Positions 8,283 to 15,774 are shown, numbered from the stretch's first letter. The stretch is 18,779 nucleotides of DNA from CAYWMP01 sp964459445 (GCA_964459445.1 CAYWMP010000118.1:1-18779), one strand, 5' to 3'. Program-made: numbers and translations. The notes: generated by a model from the letters alone, not told the origin.

Positions 8283-9293
8283 ATGAATGCATCAAAGAGA
8301 AAGCTGGTTAAGGCATCAATGCGGACTGTACTGCTAGTTTTGATCGTTGCAGTATTTGGCATTCCATCCCTTCACTCAAAAAATATAAGTTTTGCCGATT
8401 CAACTTTGAAGGGAATCTCCAATTCAGCCTCCACCTCCAAAGAGTTTTCTCCCGAGCCTCACATCTCAATTCCTGAAGGCATGGTTCCCTCAGACCCATT
8501 TAGGGTTTACAACCGAAAAAATGTTTTTGAACTCATTAACGGGCAGGCGGAGCTCTATTTATCGGCAGGCTTCAAACGCCTGCTGTACCAGCGTATGGCA
8601 AAGGAGGAGGACCCCGAGTTTTGGATAGAGCAATTCGTGTATGACATGGGGAGCGTTCGAAACGCCTTTGCGGTTTTCAGCATGCAAAGGCGTGAAGATG
8701 GGAAGCCTTTAAAACTGGCGTCCTTTGCCTATGACCTGGATACATCATTATATCTGGCCCACGGCCCCTATTACCTGGAAATCATCGCGTCCCGGGACAC
8801 CGATGAAGCCTCTGATTTGATGCGATCCATGGCAGAGGATTTTATCCGCCAAAATGAGGTGGAAGTCGAACCGATCACAGCGCTTTCTCTTTTTCCGAGG
8901 GCAAATCTTGTTGAAAAAAGTTTCACCCTGATCCCATCCAATGTGTTTGGGACTGAAGCGCTCAATCAGATCTATACGGCCCGGTACAAATTGGGTGCCA
9001 CCGAAGTGACGGCTTTCCTATCCCCTCGGAAAAGCCGAAAGTCAGCGAAGGAGCAGGCACTCAAATACTACAAGTTTCTCAAGGATTTTGGAGCCAAAGA
9101 TCTCGACCTGGAGGCACAAATCGGGGGTGCCCGACTGGTTGATATTCTCGACGCCTATGAACTCATCTTCACTGTGGGCCATTACCTAGCAGGCATCCAC
9201 GAGGCAACAATCAAAGAGCAGGCCGTGAAATTGGGGGCTCTCATCGCAAAACGTCTGAAGGGCGTTGTTGGCGAAGAGAGTTCGAGGCCTTAA
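8283..9293 (+). CDS. DUF6599-like exported protein of unknown function
   Basis: 336 aa. The ATG lies directly after the TAG of the aldo/keto reductase gene, indicating translational coupling. The N-terminus has basic residues followed by a hydrophobic segment (about 14-28, TVLLVLIVAVFGIP), consistent with a signal peptide or anchor; no lipobox is seen. The mature part contains VFELINGQAELYLSAGFKRL (81-100), which I recognise as the signature of the DUF6599 family. A mixed alpha/beta domain follows, with a second similar half in which alignment to YDLDTSLYLAHGPYYLEI is conserved-looking. No catalytic residues are evident. The tight pairing with a Tat oxidoreductase suggests an accessory or substrate-handling role in the cell envelope. 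That function is inferred from context only. Confidence 0.75.
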   Translation: MNASKRKLVKASMRTVLLVLIVAVFGIPSLHSKNISFADSTLKGISNSASTSKEFSPEPHISIPEGMVPSDPFRVYNRKNVFELINGQAELYLSAGFKRLLYQRMAKEEDPEFWIEQFVYDMGSVRNAFAVFSMQRREDGKPLKLASFAYDLDTSLYLAHGPYYLEIIASRDTDEASDLMRSMAEDFIRQNEVEVEPITALSLFPRANLVEKSFTLIPSNVFGTEALNQIYTARYKLGATEVTAFLSPRKSRKSAKEQALKYYKFLKDFGAKDLDLEAQIGGARLVDILDAYELIFTVGHYLAGIHEATIKEQAVKLGALIAKRLKGVVGEESSRP

Positions 9294-9638
9294 TGATTCC
9301 ATATTCAGAAAAATCTCAAACAGGGAGGGCTTGTATTTGCTCGCTAACCATAATCGCCTTTTGGAAACCCTCCCATTCCTTCATCTCAATTCATATCCAT
9401 ATTTTTGATGGCCCATCACAATGAGCTTTGGTTAACCAGGCTAGATTTTTCAATCCCTAAATTCATCACACCCCCACCAACCTTCTGACAAAAGGATCTT
9501 GACATAATCGGTGAAATTCACTAACTAGAATTATTGTAGATATATTTTATAGTTATGAACTATTTTTATCAAAACGGTTAGTATCACTAACCATGATAAT
9601 TTTGGCGCCTCACAGGTGCAGAGAAGGAGTGATTAGAA
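9294..9638 (+). promoter_or_regulatory. Regulatory intergenic region of the crotonase-TetR operon
   Basis: This 345-bp gene-free region becomes very AT-rich toward its 3' end. A TTGACA hexamer sits at 9499-9504, but the -10 options at normal spacing are poor (TAACTA at 9522), so the promoter is not fixed. Three inverted repeats lie downstream: AATTC/GAATT (9515-9532), ATAGTT/AACTAT (9549-9563) and the perfect GGTTAGT/ACTAACC (9576-9592). The ribosome binding site AAGGAG is at 9624-9629, 9 nt before the crotonase ATG. Confidence 0.55.
9576..9592. promoter_or_regulatory. Candidate TetR operator (perfect inverted repeat)
   Basis: GGTTAGT-ATC-ACTAACC is a 17-bp perfect palindrome with 7-bp arms, 46 bp upstream of the first gene of an operon that encodes a TetR-family repressor. 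A related half-site, ACTAAC, occurs at 9520-9525, and a second palindrome (ATAGTTATGAACTAT) is at 9549-9563. Position and symmetry fit autoregulation by the downstream TetR protein. This is inference from layout; no binding data are available. Confidence 0.6.
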
Positions 9639-10406
9639 ATGGACAACAGCTTCATTGAGGTTGAAAAAAAGGATCGCCTAGCTATCGTGACGTTGAACCG
9701 TCCTGAGGTCATGAATGCCATCAAGCCGGAAATGATTCAAGAGCTACAAGGAGCACTAAGCTCGTTCTTCACCGATGAAGAGACGCGTGTGATTATATTT
9801 CAGGGTGCAGGAAATAATTTCTCATCCGGTGCAGATATCTCCCTTTTCAAGGAAGACTACTCATCCCCTGAATGGCTCCGGGGTATGCAAGAACTCAGCA
9901 GAATCGTTTGCACCCTGAGAGAAATACCCCAACCTATAGTGTGCAAGGTGAGGGGGATGGCTGTGGGTGCCGGAGCAAACCTAGCCCTGTCAAGTGATTT
10001 CGTATTGGCATCCGAGAATGCCACGTTCTGGGAGGTCTTTATCAACTTGGGTGCGGGTCTCGATGCGGGGGGTACCTACTTTCTTCCCAGGTTGGTAGGA
10101 CTCGCCAAGGCACGGGAACTCGCACTTTTGGGCGAGATGTTAAACGGCAAAAAGGCGGCATCCATAGGTCTCATCTATAAAGCTGTGCCGGAGGATAATC
10201 TGGATAAAGAAGTGGACACATTGGCCAGGACGCTCTCGGCAAAGTCATCGGCGGCATTAATCAGCATCAAACACGGACTCGAAAGAAGTTTTGATATGTC
10301 ATTGAGGCAAGTTCTAGATTGGGAGGCATCTCAACAAGCAATCCTGTTCAAGACGAAAGAGCATCGAGAGGCTGTGGAGATGTTTTTAAAGTCTATGGGA
10401 AAATGA
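9639..10406 (+). CDS. PaaG-like enoyl-CoA hydratase/isomerase (crotonase family)
   Basis: 255 aa, full crotonase length. NRPEVMNAI (20-28) and the oxyanion-hole strand FSSGADISLF (61-70) are followed by GMAVGAGANLALSSDFVLAS (106-125) and the helix INLGAGLDAGGTYFLPRLVG (135-154). Compared with classical enoyl-CoA hydratase, the first catalytic Glu is Asn114 and the second is Phe134, so ordinary hydration is unlikely. The pattern GAGANLAL plus Asp142 in GLDAGGT is that of PaaG-type isomerases, where the Asp is the catalytic residue. It probably isomerises a double bond or an epoxide/oxepin-type CoA ester. It is the first gene of an operon, 4 nt before the TetR gene, behind a palindromic operator candidate. 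Confidence 0.87.
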   Translation: MDNSFIEVEKKDRLAIVTLNRPEVMNAIKPEMIQELQGALSSFFTDEETRVIIFQGAGNNFSSGADISLFKEDYSSPEWLRGMQELSRIVCTLREIPQPIVCKVRGMAVGAGANLALSSDFVLASENATFWEVFINLGAGLDAGGTYFLPRLVGLAKARELALLGEMLNGKKAASIGLIYKAVPEDNLDKEVDTLARTLSAKSSAALISIKHGLERSFDMSLRQVLDWEASQQAILFKTKEHREAVEMFLKSMGK

Positions 10407-10410
10407 CTGA

Positions 10411-11043
10411 ATGAGCAATGAAACCAAATCTAAATCGGCCGACACTAAGTTAAGGGAAAATCATTCCCCACCTGGTCGAACAAAGATTGCGGATGCTTTA
10501 AGATATTTGCTTGAAGAAAAGGAATTCAGCGCTATCACCACTTCTGAAATCGCCAGGACCGCAGGCGTTACTGAACCTCTCATTTACAAATACTTCAAAG
10601 ATAAACGTGGCCTCCTATATCAGGTACTCAGGGAGTACCTTGAACAATATGACGAGCAGGTCCGGCAGGATCTGAAGGGTATAAAAGGGGCCCAAAACAA
10701 ATTAAGGAAGCTGATATGGTCCCATACGAATGTCTATGCAACAAACAAGGTATTCGCAAGGATTCTGCTTACTGAAGTGCGGAGTTTTTCGGACTATTAT
10801 ACCAGTGAGACCTATCAATTGGTAAAGAAGTACAGCAGCATTCTTCTAGACATTATTGAGGAGGGGGTCCGGGAAGGGGACATTAGAGGCGACCTGTCAC
10901 CCCAAATCATGAGGCAGGTTATCTTGGGGAGTATTGAGAATGTCTGTCTGACCAGCGTGGTTTTCAATCGCGATATTTCTCCGGATGACCTCACCGAGGA
11001 GCTCTGTGAATTTATATTCAAGGGAATTACATTAAACTCGTAG
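10411..11043 (+). CDS. TetR-family transcriptional regulator
   Basis: 210 aa. An N-terminal DNA-binding domain with the helix-turn-helix TTSEIARTAGVTEPLIYKYF (43-62), then KDKRGLL (63-69), is typical of TetR/AcrR proteins. The remaining alpha-helical part (about 80-205) would bind a ligand and dimerise. A 22-residue charged tail precedes the domain. The ATG lies 4 nt after the crotonase stop, so the two are co-translated. Acyl-CoA-responsive TetR regulators (FadR/PaaR-like) commonly sit beside CoA-ester genes, and I infer an acyl-CoA or aryl-CoA ligand. The perfect palindrome at 9576-9592 is the likely operator. Confidence 0.88.
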   Translation: MSNETKSKSADTKLRENHSPPGRTKIADALRYLLEEKEFSAITTSEIARTAGVTEPLIYKYFKDKRGLLYQVLREYLEQYDEQVRQDLKGIKGAQNKLRKLIWSHTNVYATNKVFARILLTEVRSFSDYYTSETYQLVKKYSSILLDIIEEGVREGDIRGDLSPQIMRQVILGSIENVCLTSVVFNRDISPDDLTEELCEFIFKGITLNS

Positions 11044-11154
11044 CCGAATGCATTGTTAAAAGTGGTTACAGAAGCTGCACTTGATATGGGCCGATGGCGT
11101 TAAAAAATGCCGCCCAAACAGCATTGACCGAAATTACCCCAGAGGGAGGAGAAT

Positions 11155-12024
11155 ATGAATTCTAAGACAGTGGTAACATGTGCTTTAACCGGATTGCTGA
11201 CGAATCCGGCGATTCACAACGTTCCCGTGACACCGGAGGAGATGGCGGACCACACGGAACAGGCATTTAATGCAGGAGCCAGCATTGTTCATTGCCACTT
11301 CAGAAACCAGGAAGAGGGAATGGGGCATCTACCCACCTGGGATTTGGAGACGGTGGGCGATATCTTGGCGGCTATAAAGGATCGTGTCCCTGAGATCATC
11401 ATATGCATGAGTACGGGTGTGGTGGGGCCGGATTTATCCGGTCCAGCGGCATGTCTTGAGCAATTCAAGCCGGAGATGGCGGCCTGCAATGCCGGTTCCC
11501 TCAATTATCTGAAGCTCAGAAAAGACGGGTCTTGGGCCTGGCCTCCCATGCTTTTTGATAATCCCGTGGAAAAGGTCAAGAGCTTCCTGGATATCATGAA
11601 TGCCAACGAAATCGTTCCAGAGTTCGAGTGCTTTGATACCGGGATTGTCCGGAGCGTGAATCTTTTTCAGCAAAACGGGATGTTCGAAGGCGCAGCTCAT
11701 ATCTCCTGTGTGATGGGGGTTTCGAGCGGTATGCCCGCCAAGCCGGAATGGCTTCCTCTTCTGGTCGACGAGATGCCCGAAGGCGCTCATTGGCAGGTCA
11801 TTGCCATAGGGCGGCAGGAGATTTGGCCCCTGCACCGCCGATGCGTGGAACTTGAGGGAAACGTAAGGACAGGACTTGAAGACACTTTTTATCTGCCTAA
11901 TGGGGAAAAGGCCAAAAACAACGGCGTGCTTGTCGAAGCACTTGCCGGCATTGTGCGTGAGGTTGGAAGCGAGATCGCGAGCCCGGCGGAGGCACGCCAA
12001 ATACTCGGTTTGAGGGCGGCTTAG
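11155..12024 (+). CDS. Beta-keto acid cleavage enzyme (BKACE, DUF849 family)
   Basis: 289 aa. This family condenses a beta-keto acid with acetyl-CoA and cleaves it to acetoacetate plus a new acyl-CoA; the founding member Kce acts in lysine fermentation. Visible features are CALTGLLTNP (9-18), the zinc-binding HCH (His46, His48), GHLPTWDLE (57-65), STGVVG (86-91), PEFECFDTG (155-163) and the C-terminal RTGLEDTFYLPNG (238-250). In the last of these, Glu242 and Asp243 correspond to the third zinc ligand and a catalytic acid. The substrate-binding positions cannot be read to a specific keto acid. A strong ribosome binding site, GAGGGAGGAG, precedes the ATG. The neighbouring crotonases and acyl-CoA ligase suggest it feeds a CoA degradation route. 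The 111-bp gap after the TetR gene contains only a weak hairpin near 11086-11116. Confidence 0.9.
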   Translation: MNSKTVVTCALTGLLTNPAIHNVPVTPEEMADHTEQAFNAGASIVHCHFRNQEEGMGHLPTWDLETVGDILAAIKDRVPEIIICMSTGVVGPDLSGPAACLEQFKPEMAACNAGSLNYLKLRKDGSWAWPPMLFDNPVEKVKSFLDIMNANEIVPEFECFDTGIVRSVNLFQQNGMFEGAAHISCVMGVSSGMPAKPEWLPLLVDEMPEGAHWQVIAIGRQEIWPLHRRCVELEGNVRTGLEDTFYLPNGEKAKNNGVLVEALAGIVREVGSEIASPAEARQILGLRAA

Positions 12025-12271
12025 AATTAACCACAGATCTAGATTAGGTCATTAGTGAGCGGTCATTTGCGAGTAGATATTGAATTAAATAGCTGCGGAG
12101 TGAAAAATAGACGGACGAAACCAGCTAAAGAGTCAAAGACAACAGGGGTGAGAGCGTCGATGTTGGTGGTTGATTTTTTTCTGCAAACCTCCCAAGGTTC
12201 ATCTAGAAAAGAAAAGGGTGCTTTTTGGAGATAAATTCCCCGCGTAAGTTATGTGAAAGGAGCAGGTGCAT
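12025..12271. other. Intergenic region with a short tandem repeat
   Basis: 247 bp without a gene. GGTCATTAGTGAGC (12047-12060) is immediately followed by the similar GGTCATTTGCGAGT (12061-12074), with 11 of 14 positions identical. The ribosome binding site AAAGGAG (12257-12263) of the next gene closes the region. No confident promoter was found. Confidence 0.4.
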
Positions 12272-13105
12272 ATGAGTGAAGGAAACGAAAAGAACAACCG
12301 CCTGGTGACCTATCATAGAGAAGAGTATGTGGGCTTCATCACCCTCAACAGGCCCGAAAAGCGAAACGCGATGAATCTGGCGCTTTGGGAGGCCCTGGAT
12401 AACGCCATCGCCAAGGCCGATGAAGATATGAATGCCAGGGTATTCCTCCTTCGCGGGGAGGGAAAATCTTTTTGTTCGGGTTTGGATCTTGGCCCTGAAA
12501 ATGAACTAATTGCTGCCATAGGCGGCGTTCCCAGCGCAACCCAGAAACTCGATTTCTATGAACTGGTCAAAAAGACCCAGGCCATCCATACTCGCCTGGA
12601 GCACCTGAGCAGACCTACCATTGCCGTTATACACGGGCACTGTTTAGGGGCAGGGTTGGAACTTGTGCTTTGTTGCGATATCAGGCTCTGCTCGGCGGAG
12701 ACCCTCTTTGCCCTCCCCGAAGCAAGGCTCGCCATCATTACTGACGTGGGCGGGCTTCAGCGTCTACCCAAAATCGTGGGACCGGGCCACGCTCGAGAGA
12801 TCGCTTTTCGAGCACATCAGTTCGATGCTGACCACGCCAAAAACATCAATCTGGTCAACGACTCGTACCCCGATAAGGATACGCTCGATAGGAAGGCCAT
12901 TGAATTGGCCGGAGAGATCGCTAGCAATCCACCCCTGGCGGTGCAAGGAACCAAGGAGGTGTTTCTCTTTGATGAAGAAGCCAGCTTGAATGAATCTCTT
13001 GATTACAATGCAGCCAGATCGAGCATGATTCTGCCTTCAGAAGACCTCTTTGAAGCGATCTCTGCATACACACAGAAGCGGAAAGGGGAATTCAAAGGAA
13101 AATAA
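12272..13105 (+). CDS. Enoyl-CoA hydratase/isomerase, dienoyl-CoA isomerase-like
   Basis: 277 aa from the ATG at 12272, chosen because AAAGGAG lies 8 nt upstream; a GTG at 12266 is too close to it. Crotonase motifs: NRPEKRNAM (26-34), FCSGLDLG (67-74), HGHCLGAGLELVLCCDIRLC (121-140) and LPEARLAIITDVGGLQRLPK (148-167). Glu130, Glu150 and Asp158 fall where delta3,5-delta2,4-dienoyl-CoA isomerase (ECH1) has its three acidic active-site residues, and TDVGGLQRLPK closely resembles that enzyme. I therefore favour a dienoyl-CoA isomerase activity over simple hydration, without excluding the latter. The MoaD-like gene begins 2 nt after its stop, implying one transcript. Confidence 0.87.
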   Translation: MSEGNEKNNRLVTYHREEYVGFITLNRPEKRNAMNLALWEALDNAIAKADEDMNARVFLLRGEGKSFCSGLDLGPENELIAAIGGVPSATQKLDFYELVKKTQAIHTRLEHLSRPTIAVIHGHCLGAGLELVLCCDIRLCSAETLFALPEARLAIITDVGGLQRLPKIVGPGHAREIAFRAHQFDADHAKNINLVNDSYPDKDTLDRKAIELAGEIASNPPLAVQGTKEVFLFDEEASLNESLDYNAARSSMILPSEDLFEAISAYTQKRKGEFKGK

Positions 13106-13106
13106 T

Positions 13107-13382
13107 ATGGGCGTAAAGGTGACCTTACCTCCAGGCCTTATGAAGTTGGCCGGCAACCAGCGGATCGTTGAGGTCGAGGCCAGGGATGTCCGGGGCGCCA
13201 TTGCTGAGTTGGAGTCCAAGCATCCCGGCATCCATGAAAAGCTCTATGATGAAGCGGGAACATTGAAACGAATCATAAGGGTATTTGTGAACCGTAAGGA
13301 CACAAGAGGTTTGCAGGGAGATCTTACGCCTCTATCAGAAGGTGATGAGATCATCATTTTGCCGGCTATATCCGGCGGGTAG
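13107..13382 (+). CDS. MoaD/ThiS-family ubiquitin-like sulfur carrier protein
   Basis: 91 aa from the ATG at 13107, with AAAGGA inside the end of the preceding crotonase gene; an in-frame upstream start would overlap that gene extensively. It has a beta-grasp pattern and ends in ILPAISGG (84-91), the C-terminal diglycine that is adenylated and thiocarboxylated in MoaD and ThiS. Such proteins donate sulfur for molybdopterin, tungstopterin or thiamine. No E1-like MoeB/ThiF, MoaE or other cofactor gene lies nearby, so its partner is elsewhere. Its coupling to a crotonase gene suggests a link to a molybdenum or tungsten enzyme of the same pathway, an inference only. Confidence 0.85.
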   Translation: MGVKVTLPPGLMKLAGNQRIVEVEARDVRGAIAELESKHPGIHEKLYDEAGTLKRIIRVFVNRKDTRGLQGDLTPLSEGDEIIILPAISGG

Positions 13383-13445
13383 CAAATATTTGTTCGGCTC
13401 TACGACTTAGGCACTAAACCTTTGCCGGATAAGGGCCATCTCTAT

Positions 13446-13702
13446 TTCACCGCAGACGCAGAGGGCGCTGAGAGAAATATTTTTTCACTTGCTGTTGAGA
13501 GGACAGCAAGTGAAAAGAACCTCCGTCTTTTTGGGACAATCGTAAAATTCAGCTTTTAGCTCCAAACAGATCGTGTCATCTGCTCTTACAATGACAAGAT
13601 TTTTTTTGCCTTCCGCCGTCCCTGCCTTGCCATAGCTAATGCGACGGCAGGTCAGCGGAAGGCAAAAAACTGTCTCTGTGCTCTTTGCGCCTCAGCGATG
13701 AA
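13446..13702. repeat. Intergenic inverted-repeat element (about 257 bp, nested hairpins)
   Basis: The ends are an imperfect inverted repeat: TTCACCGCAGACGCAGAG at 13446-13463 against the complement of the right end at about 13672-13702, which reads TTCATCGCTGAGGCGCAAAG. Inside are two perfect stems: 14 bp (13482-13495 with 13503-13516, TTTTCACTTGCTGT) and 15 bp (13602-13616 with 13655-13669, TTTTTTGCCTTCCGC). A short CCTGCC/GGCAGG stem is nested in the second. Similar 'ACCGCAGA...GACGCAGAG' repeats are, to my recollection, common between genes in Desulfobacterota genomes. No coding capacity was seen. Confidence 0.6.
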
Positions 13703-13764
13703 TAAGTGTCCAAGCTGTCGATTAACATTCCAGTGTTTGAATTGAAGTAATCGGATCACATTGA

Positions 13765-13794
13765 TTGACACTCATAGCGCACTTAGAATATATT
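13765..13794 (+). promoter_or_regulatory. Candidate sigma-70 promoter for the acyl-CoA ligase gene
   Basis: A consensus TTGACA at 13765-13770 and TATATT at 13789-13794 are separated by 18 bp. This is about 220 bp upstream of the ligase start. The long leader would contain the MITE-like element at 13857-13998. Confidence 0.45.
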
Positions 13795-13856
13795 TGCCGG
13801 AATTGAACGTGCCGAGCAGGACATCTGATTTAATGTTTCCCAACCATTCACAGTAT

Positions 13857-13998
13857 GGGACCTCTGCAAAATGCTCAATTTTGGTCAAGATCAATGAAGA
13901 CGAGGATTTTAACCACAGGAATACTGATAGTATTTTGAGGATTAAAATTTGAGTCTGAAGAAGAGATTGAGCAAAAGGGCGCGTTTTGCAGGGGTTCC
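13857..13998. mobile_element. MITE-like element with terminal inverted repeats (142 bp)
   Basis: The left end GGGACCTCTGCAAAATGC and the complement of the right end, GGAACCCCTGCAAAACGC, match at 15 of 18 positions. Similarity continues more weakly inward for another 18 bp (TTTTG-TCAA-TC positions shared). The interior is AT-rich and has no gene. No clear target-site duplication is visible. The element ends only a few bases before the ligase ribosome binding site, so it forms most of that gene's leader. The mother insertion sequence is not in the window. Confidence 0.6.
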
Positions 13999-14016
13999 TG
14001 GAGAAGGGAGGTTCCA

Positions 14017-15765
14017 ATGTCGTCTACTAAGCCTTGGTTTGGATCAAAATGGCCTGAGGGTGTTTCTCACGAAATTTCCGGTTACGAAAGACCGCTGTTT
14101 TCAATCCTTGATGATACCGCTCGCGACTATCCGGACAAAACCTACACCATTTTTGCAGATGTCCCCCGAAGCTTCACACAGGTGAAAGACACAGCAGACC
14201 GGGTGGCCAATTTCCTTGCCTCCCGCGGCATCAAAAAAGGGGACCCTGTCGCCATCTTTCTCCCCAATCTCCCACACTATCCCGAGATATTCTTCGGCGT
14301 TCTCAAGGCCGGTGGTTCTTGTGTGACCTGCAACCCTCTCTACAAGGCCTCAGAGCTTAATTTCCAACTCAAGGACTGCGGGGCAAAGGCGGTCTTTGTC
14401 ATGGATCACCCAGAGTTTTACAAAACCGCAATAGAGGCTATAGAAGGGTCCGACGTGGATACGGTTGTGATTTGTAACGTCAAATCCTATTTACCGGCAC
14501 TAAAAGGCTTTATAGGTTCTCTTTTGGGTAAAATTCCAAAGGCGGACAGACACGAACCGGGTCACTTCATGTTCGATGATGTGATCAAAGCGGCCAAGCC
14601 CGAATCCCCTAAACTGGACATTGATCCGCTCAAAGACACTGCACTCATCCTCTATACCGGTGGAACAACAGGCGTGCCGAAAGGCGCGTCCTTGAGCCAT
14701 GTCAATTTGGTTTCAAATGTGACCGCGGTAGACGAATGGGTCCGGATTCCCTTGGAGGAGGGCAAAACCCCTGAGAAACTGGAAAGAGGTGGGGCCCACA
14801 CCTATCTTGGCGTCCTGCCCTGGTATCACAGCTTTGGCCTCACACTCTGTATGCTCGTCAGCTGCATGAATGCTTCGCGCCTCGTATGCATCCCGGACCC
14901 CCGCGCAGGCGATCCGCCGTTTACTGATGTGCTAAAGGCAGTAGAAAAGCATAAGGCCACTATTGTTGTTGCTGTCCCGACCATCTACTCGGCCTTTGTC
15001 AACCACCCATTAATTGACAAATTCGATCTTTCTTCCATTATCGGCTGTGGGTCGGGTGCTGCGCCGTTGCCGCTCGAGGTCATCAAGCAGTTCGAGGAAA
15101 AGACAGGGGCGGTCATATTCGAAGGTTACGGCATGACGGAGACTTCGCCGGTGCTAACAGTCAATCCGACAAACCTTGAACAAAGAAGAATTGGCGCAGT
15201 GGGATTGCCGATGCCGAATACAGACGTCAAGATCGTGGACCTCGAAACCGGCATCGAGGAATTATCTCAAGGCGAGGACGGCGAGATCGCTGCAGCGGGA
15301 CCCGCGATTATGCTCGGTTATTGGAACAAGCCGGATGCAAATGAAGTGGTGTTTCGAGATATCGATGGGGATCGCTATCTTCTGACCGGCGACATCGGCC
15401 ATATCGATGAAGATGGTTTTTTGGTCATTACCGATCGCAAGAAGGATTTGATACTTGTGGGCGGGTTTAATGCGTACCCAAAAGAAATCGAGGAGGTGAT
15501 CTACACCCATCCAAAGGTTGCCCTTGTGGCGGTGGTGGGTATCCCGGATTCCCGTACAGGAGAGGCGGTCAAGGCCTTTATTCAGCTCAAGCCGGGTGCT
15601 GAAGCGACGGAAGAGGAGTTATTCGAATTCTGCAAAGAGAACCTTTCGGGTTATAAACGCCCCCGCGAGGTCGAGTTCCGAGATACCTTGCCTACATCGG
15701 TGGTTGGAAAAGTGTTGCGGCGAGTACTGCGAGACGAAGAACTCAAAAAGCGTGAAGAAGCATAA
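14017..15765 (+). CDS. Long-chain fatty acid--CoA ligase (AMP-forming)
   Basis: 582 aa, a full-length ANL-superfamily adenylating enzyme. Motifs in order: the P-loop YTGGTTGVPKG (213-223), LPWYHSFGL (267-275), GCGSGAAPLP (343-352), GYGMTETSPV (370-379), TGDIGHIDEDG (457-467) with Asp459, DRKKDLILVGGFNAYPKEIE (473-492) with Arg474, and the A10 lysine Lys565 in SVVGKVLRR. It activates a carboxylic acid to its CoA thioester through an acyl-adenylate in the cytoplasm or at the inner membrane. Long-chain specificity is inferred from overall similarity and is not certain. The start ATG follows AGAAGGGAGG. It would supply CoA esters to the crotonases and BKACE upstream, but it has its own leader and probably its own promoter. 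Confidence 0.92.
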   Translation: MSSTKPWFGSKWPEGVSHEISGYERPLFSILDDTARDYPDKTYTIFADVPRSFTQVKDTADRVANFLASRGIKKGDPVAIFLPNLPHYPEIFFGVLKAGGSCVTCNPLYKASELNFQLKDCGAKAVFVMDHPEFYKTAIEAIEGSDVDTVVICNVKSYLPALKGFIGSLLGKIPKADRHEPGHFMFDDVIKAAKPESPKLDIDPLKDTALILYTGGTTGVPKGASLSHVNLVSNVTAVDEWVRIPLEEGKTPEKLERGGAHTYLGVLPWYHSFGLTLCMLVSCMNASRLVCIPDPRAGDPPFTDVLKAVEKHKATIVVAVPTIYSAFVNHPLIDKFDLSSIIGCGSGAAPLPLEVIKQFEEKTGAVIFEGYGMTETSPVLTVNPTNLEQRRIGAVGLPMPNTDVKIVDLETGIEELSQGEDGEIAAAGPAIMLGYWNKPDANEVVFRDIDGDRYLLTGDIGHIDEDGFLVITDRKKDLILVGGFNAYPKEIEEVIYTHPKVALVAVVGIPDSRTGEAVKAFIQLKPGAEATEEELFEFCKENLSGYKRPREVEFRDTLPTSVVGKVLRRVLRDEELKKREEA

Positions 15766-15774
15766 CTTGGGCCT

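Noticed and set aside
11086..11116. Possible terminator hairpin after the TetR gene
   Set aside because: The stem is short with a 4-nt bulge and no following T-tract.
12047..12074. Start of a CRISPR or other repeat array suggested by the 14-bp tandem repeat
   Set aside because: Only two degenerate copies occur, with no spacers and no cas genes.
13772..14017. 81-codon minus-strand frame and overlapping plus-strand frames upstream of the ligase
   Set aside because: They cover the promoter and MITE-like element, have no ribosome binding site and show no family resemblance.
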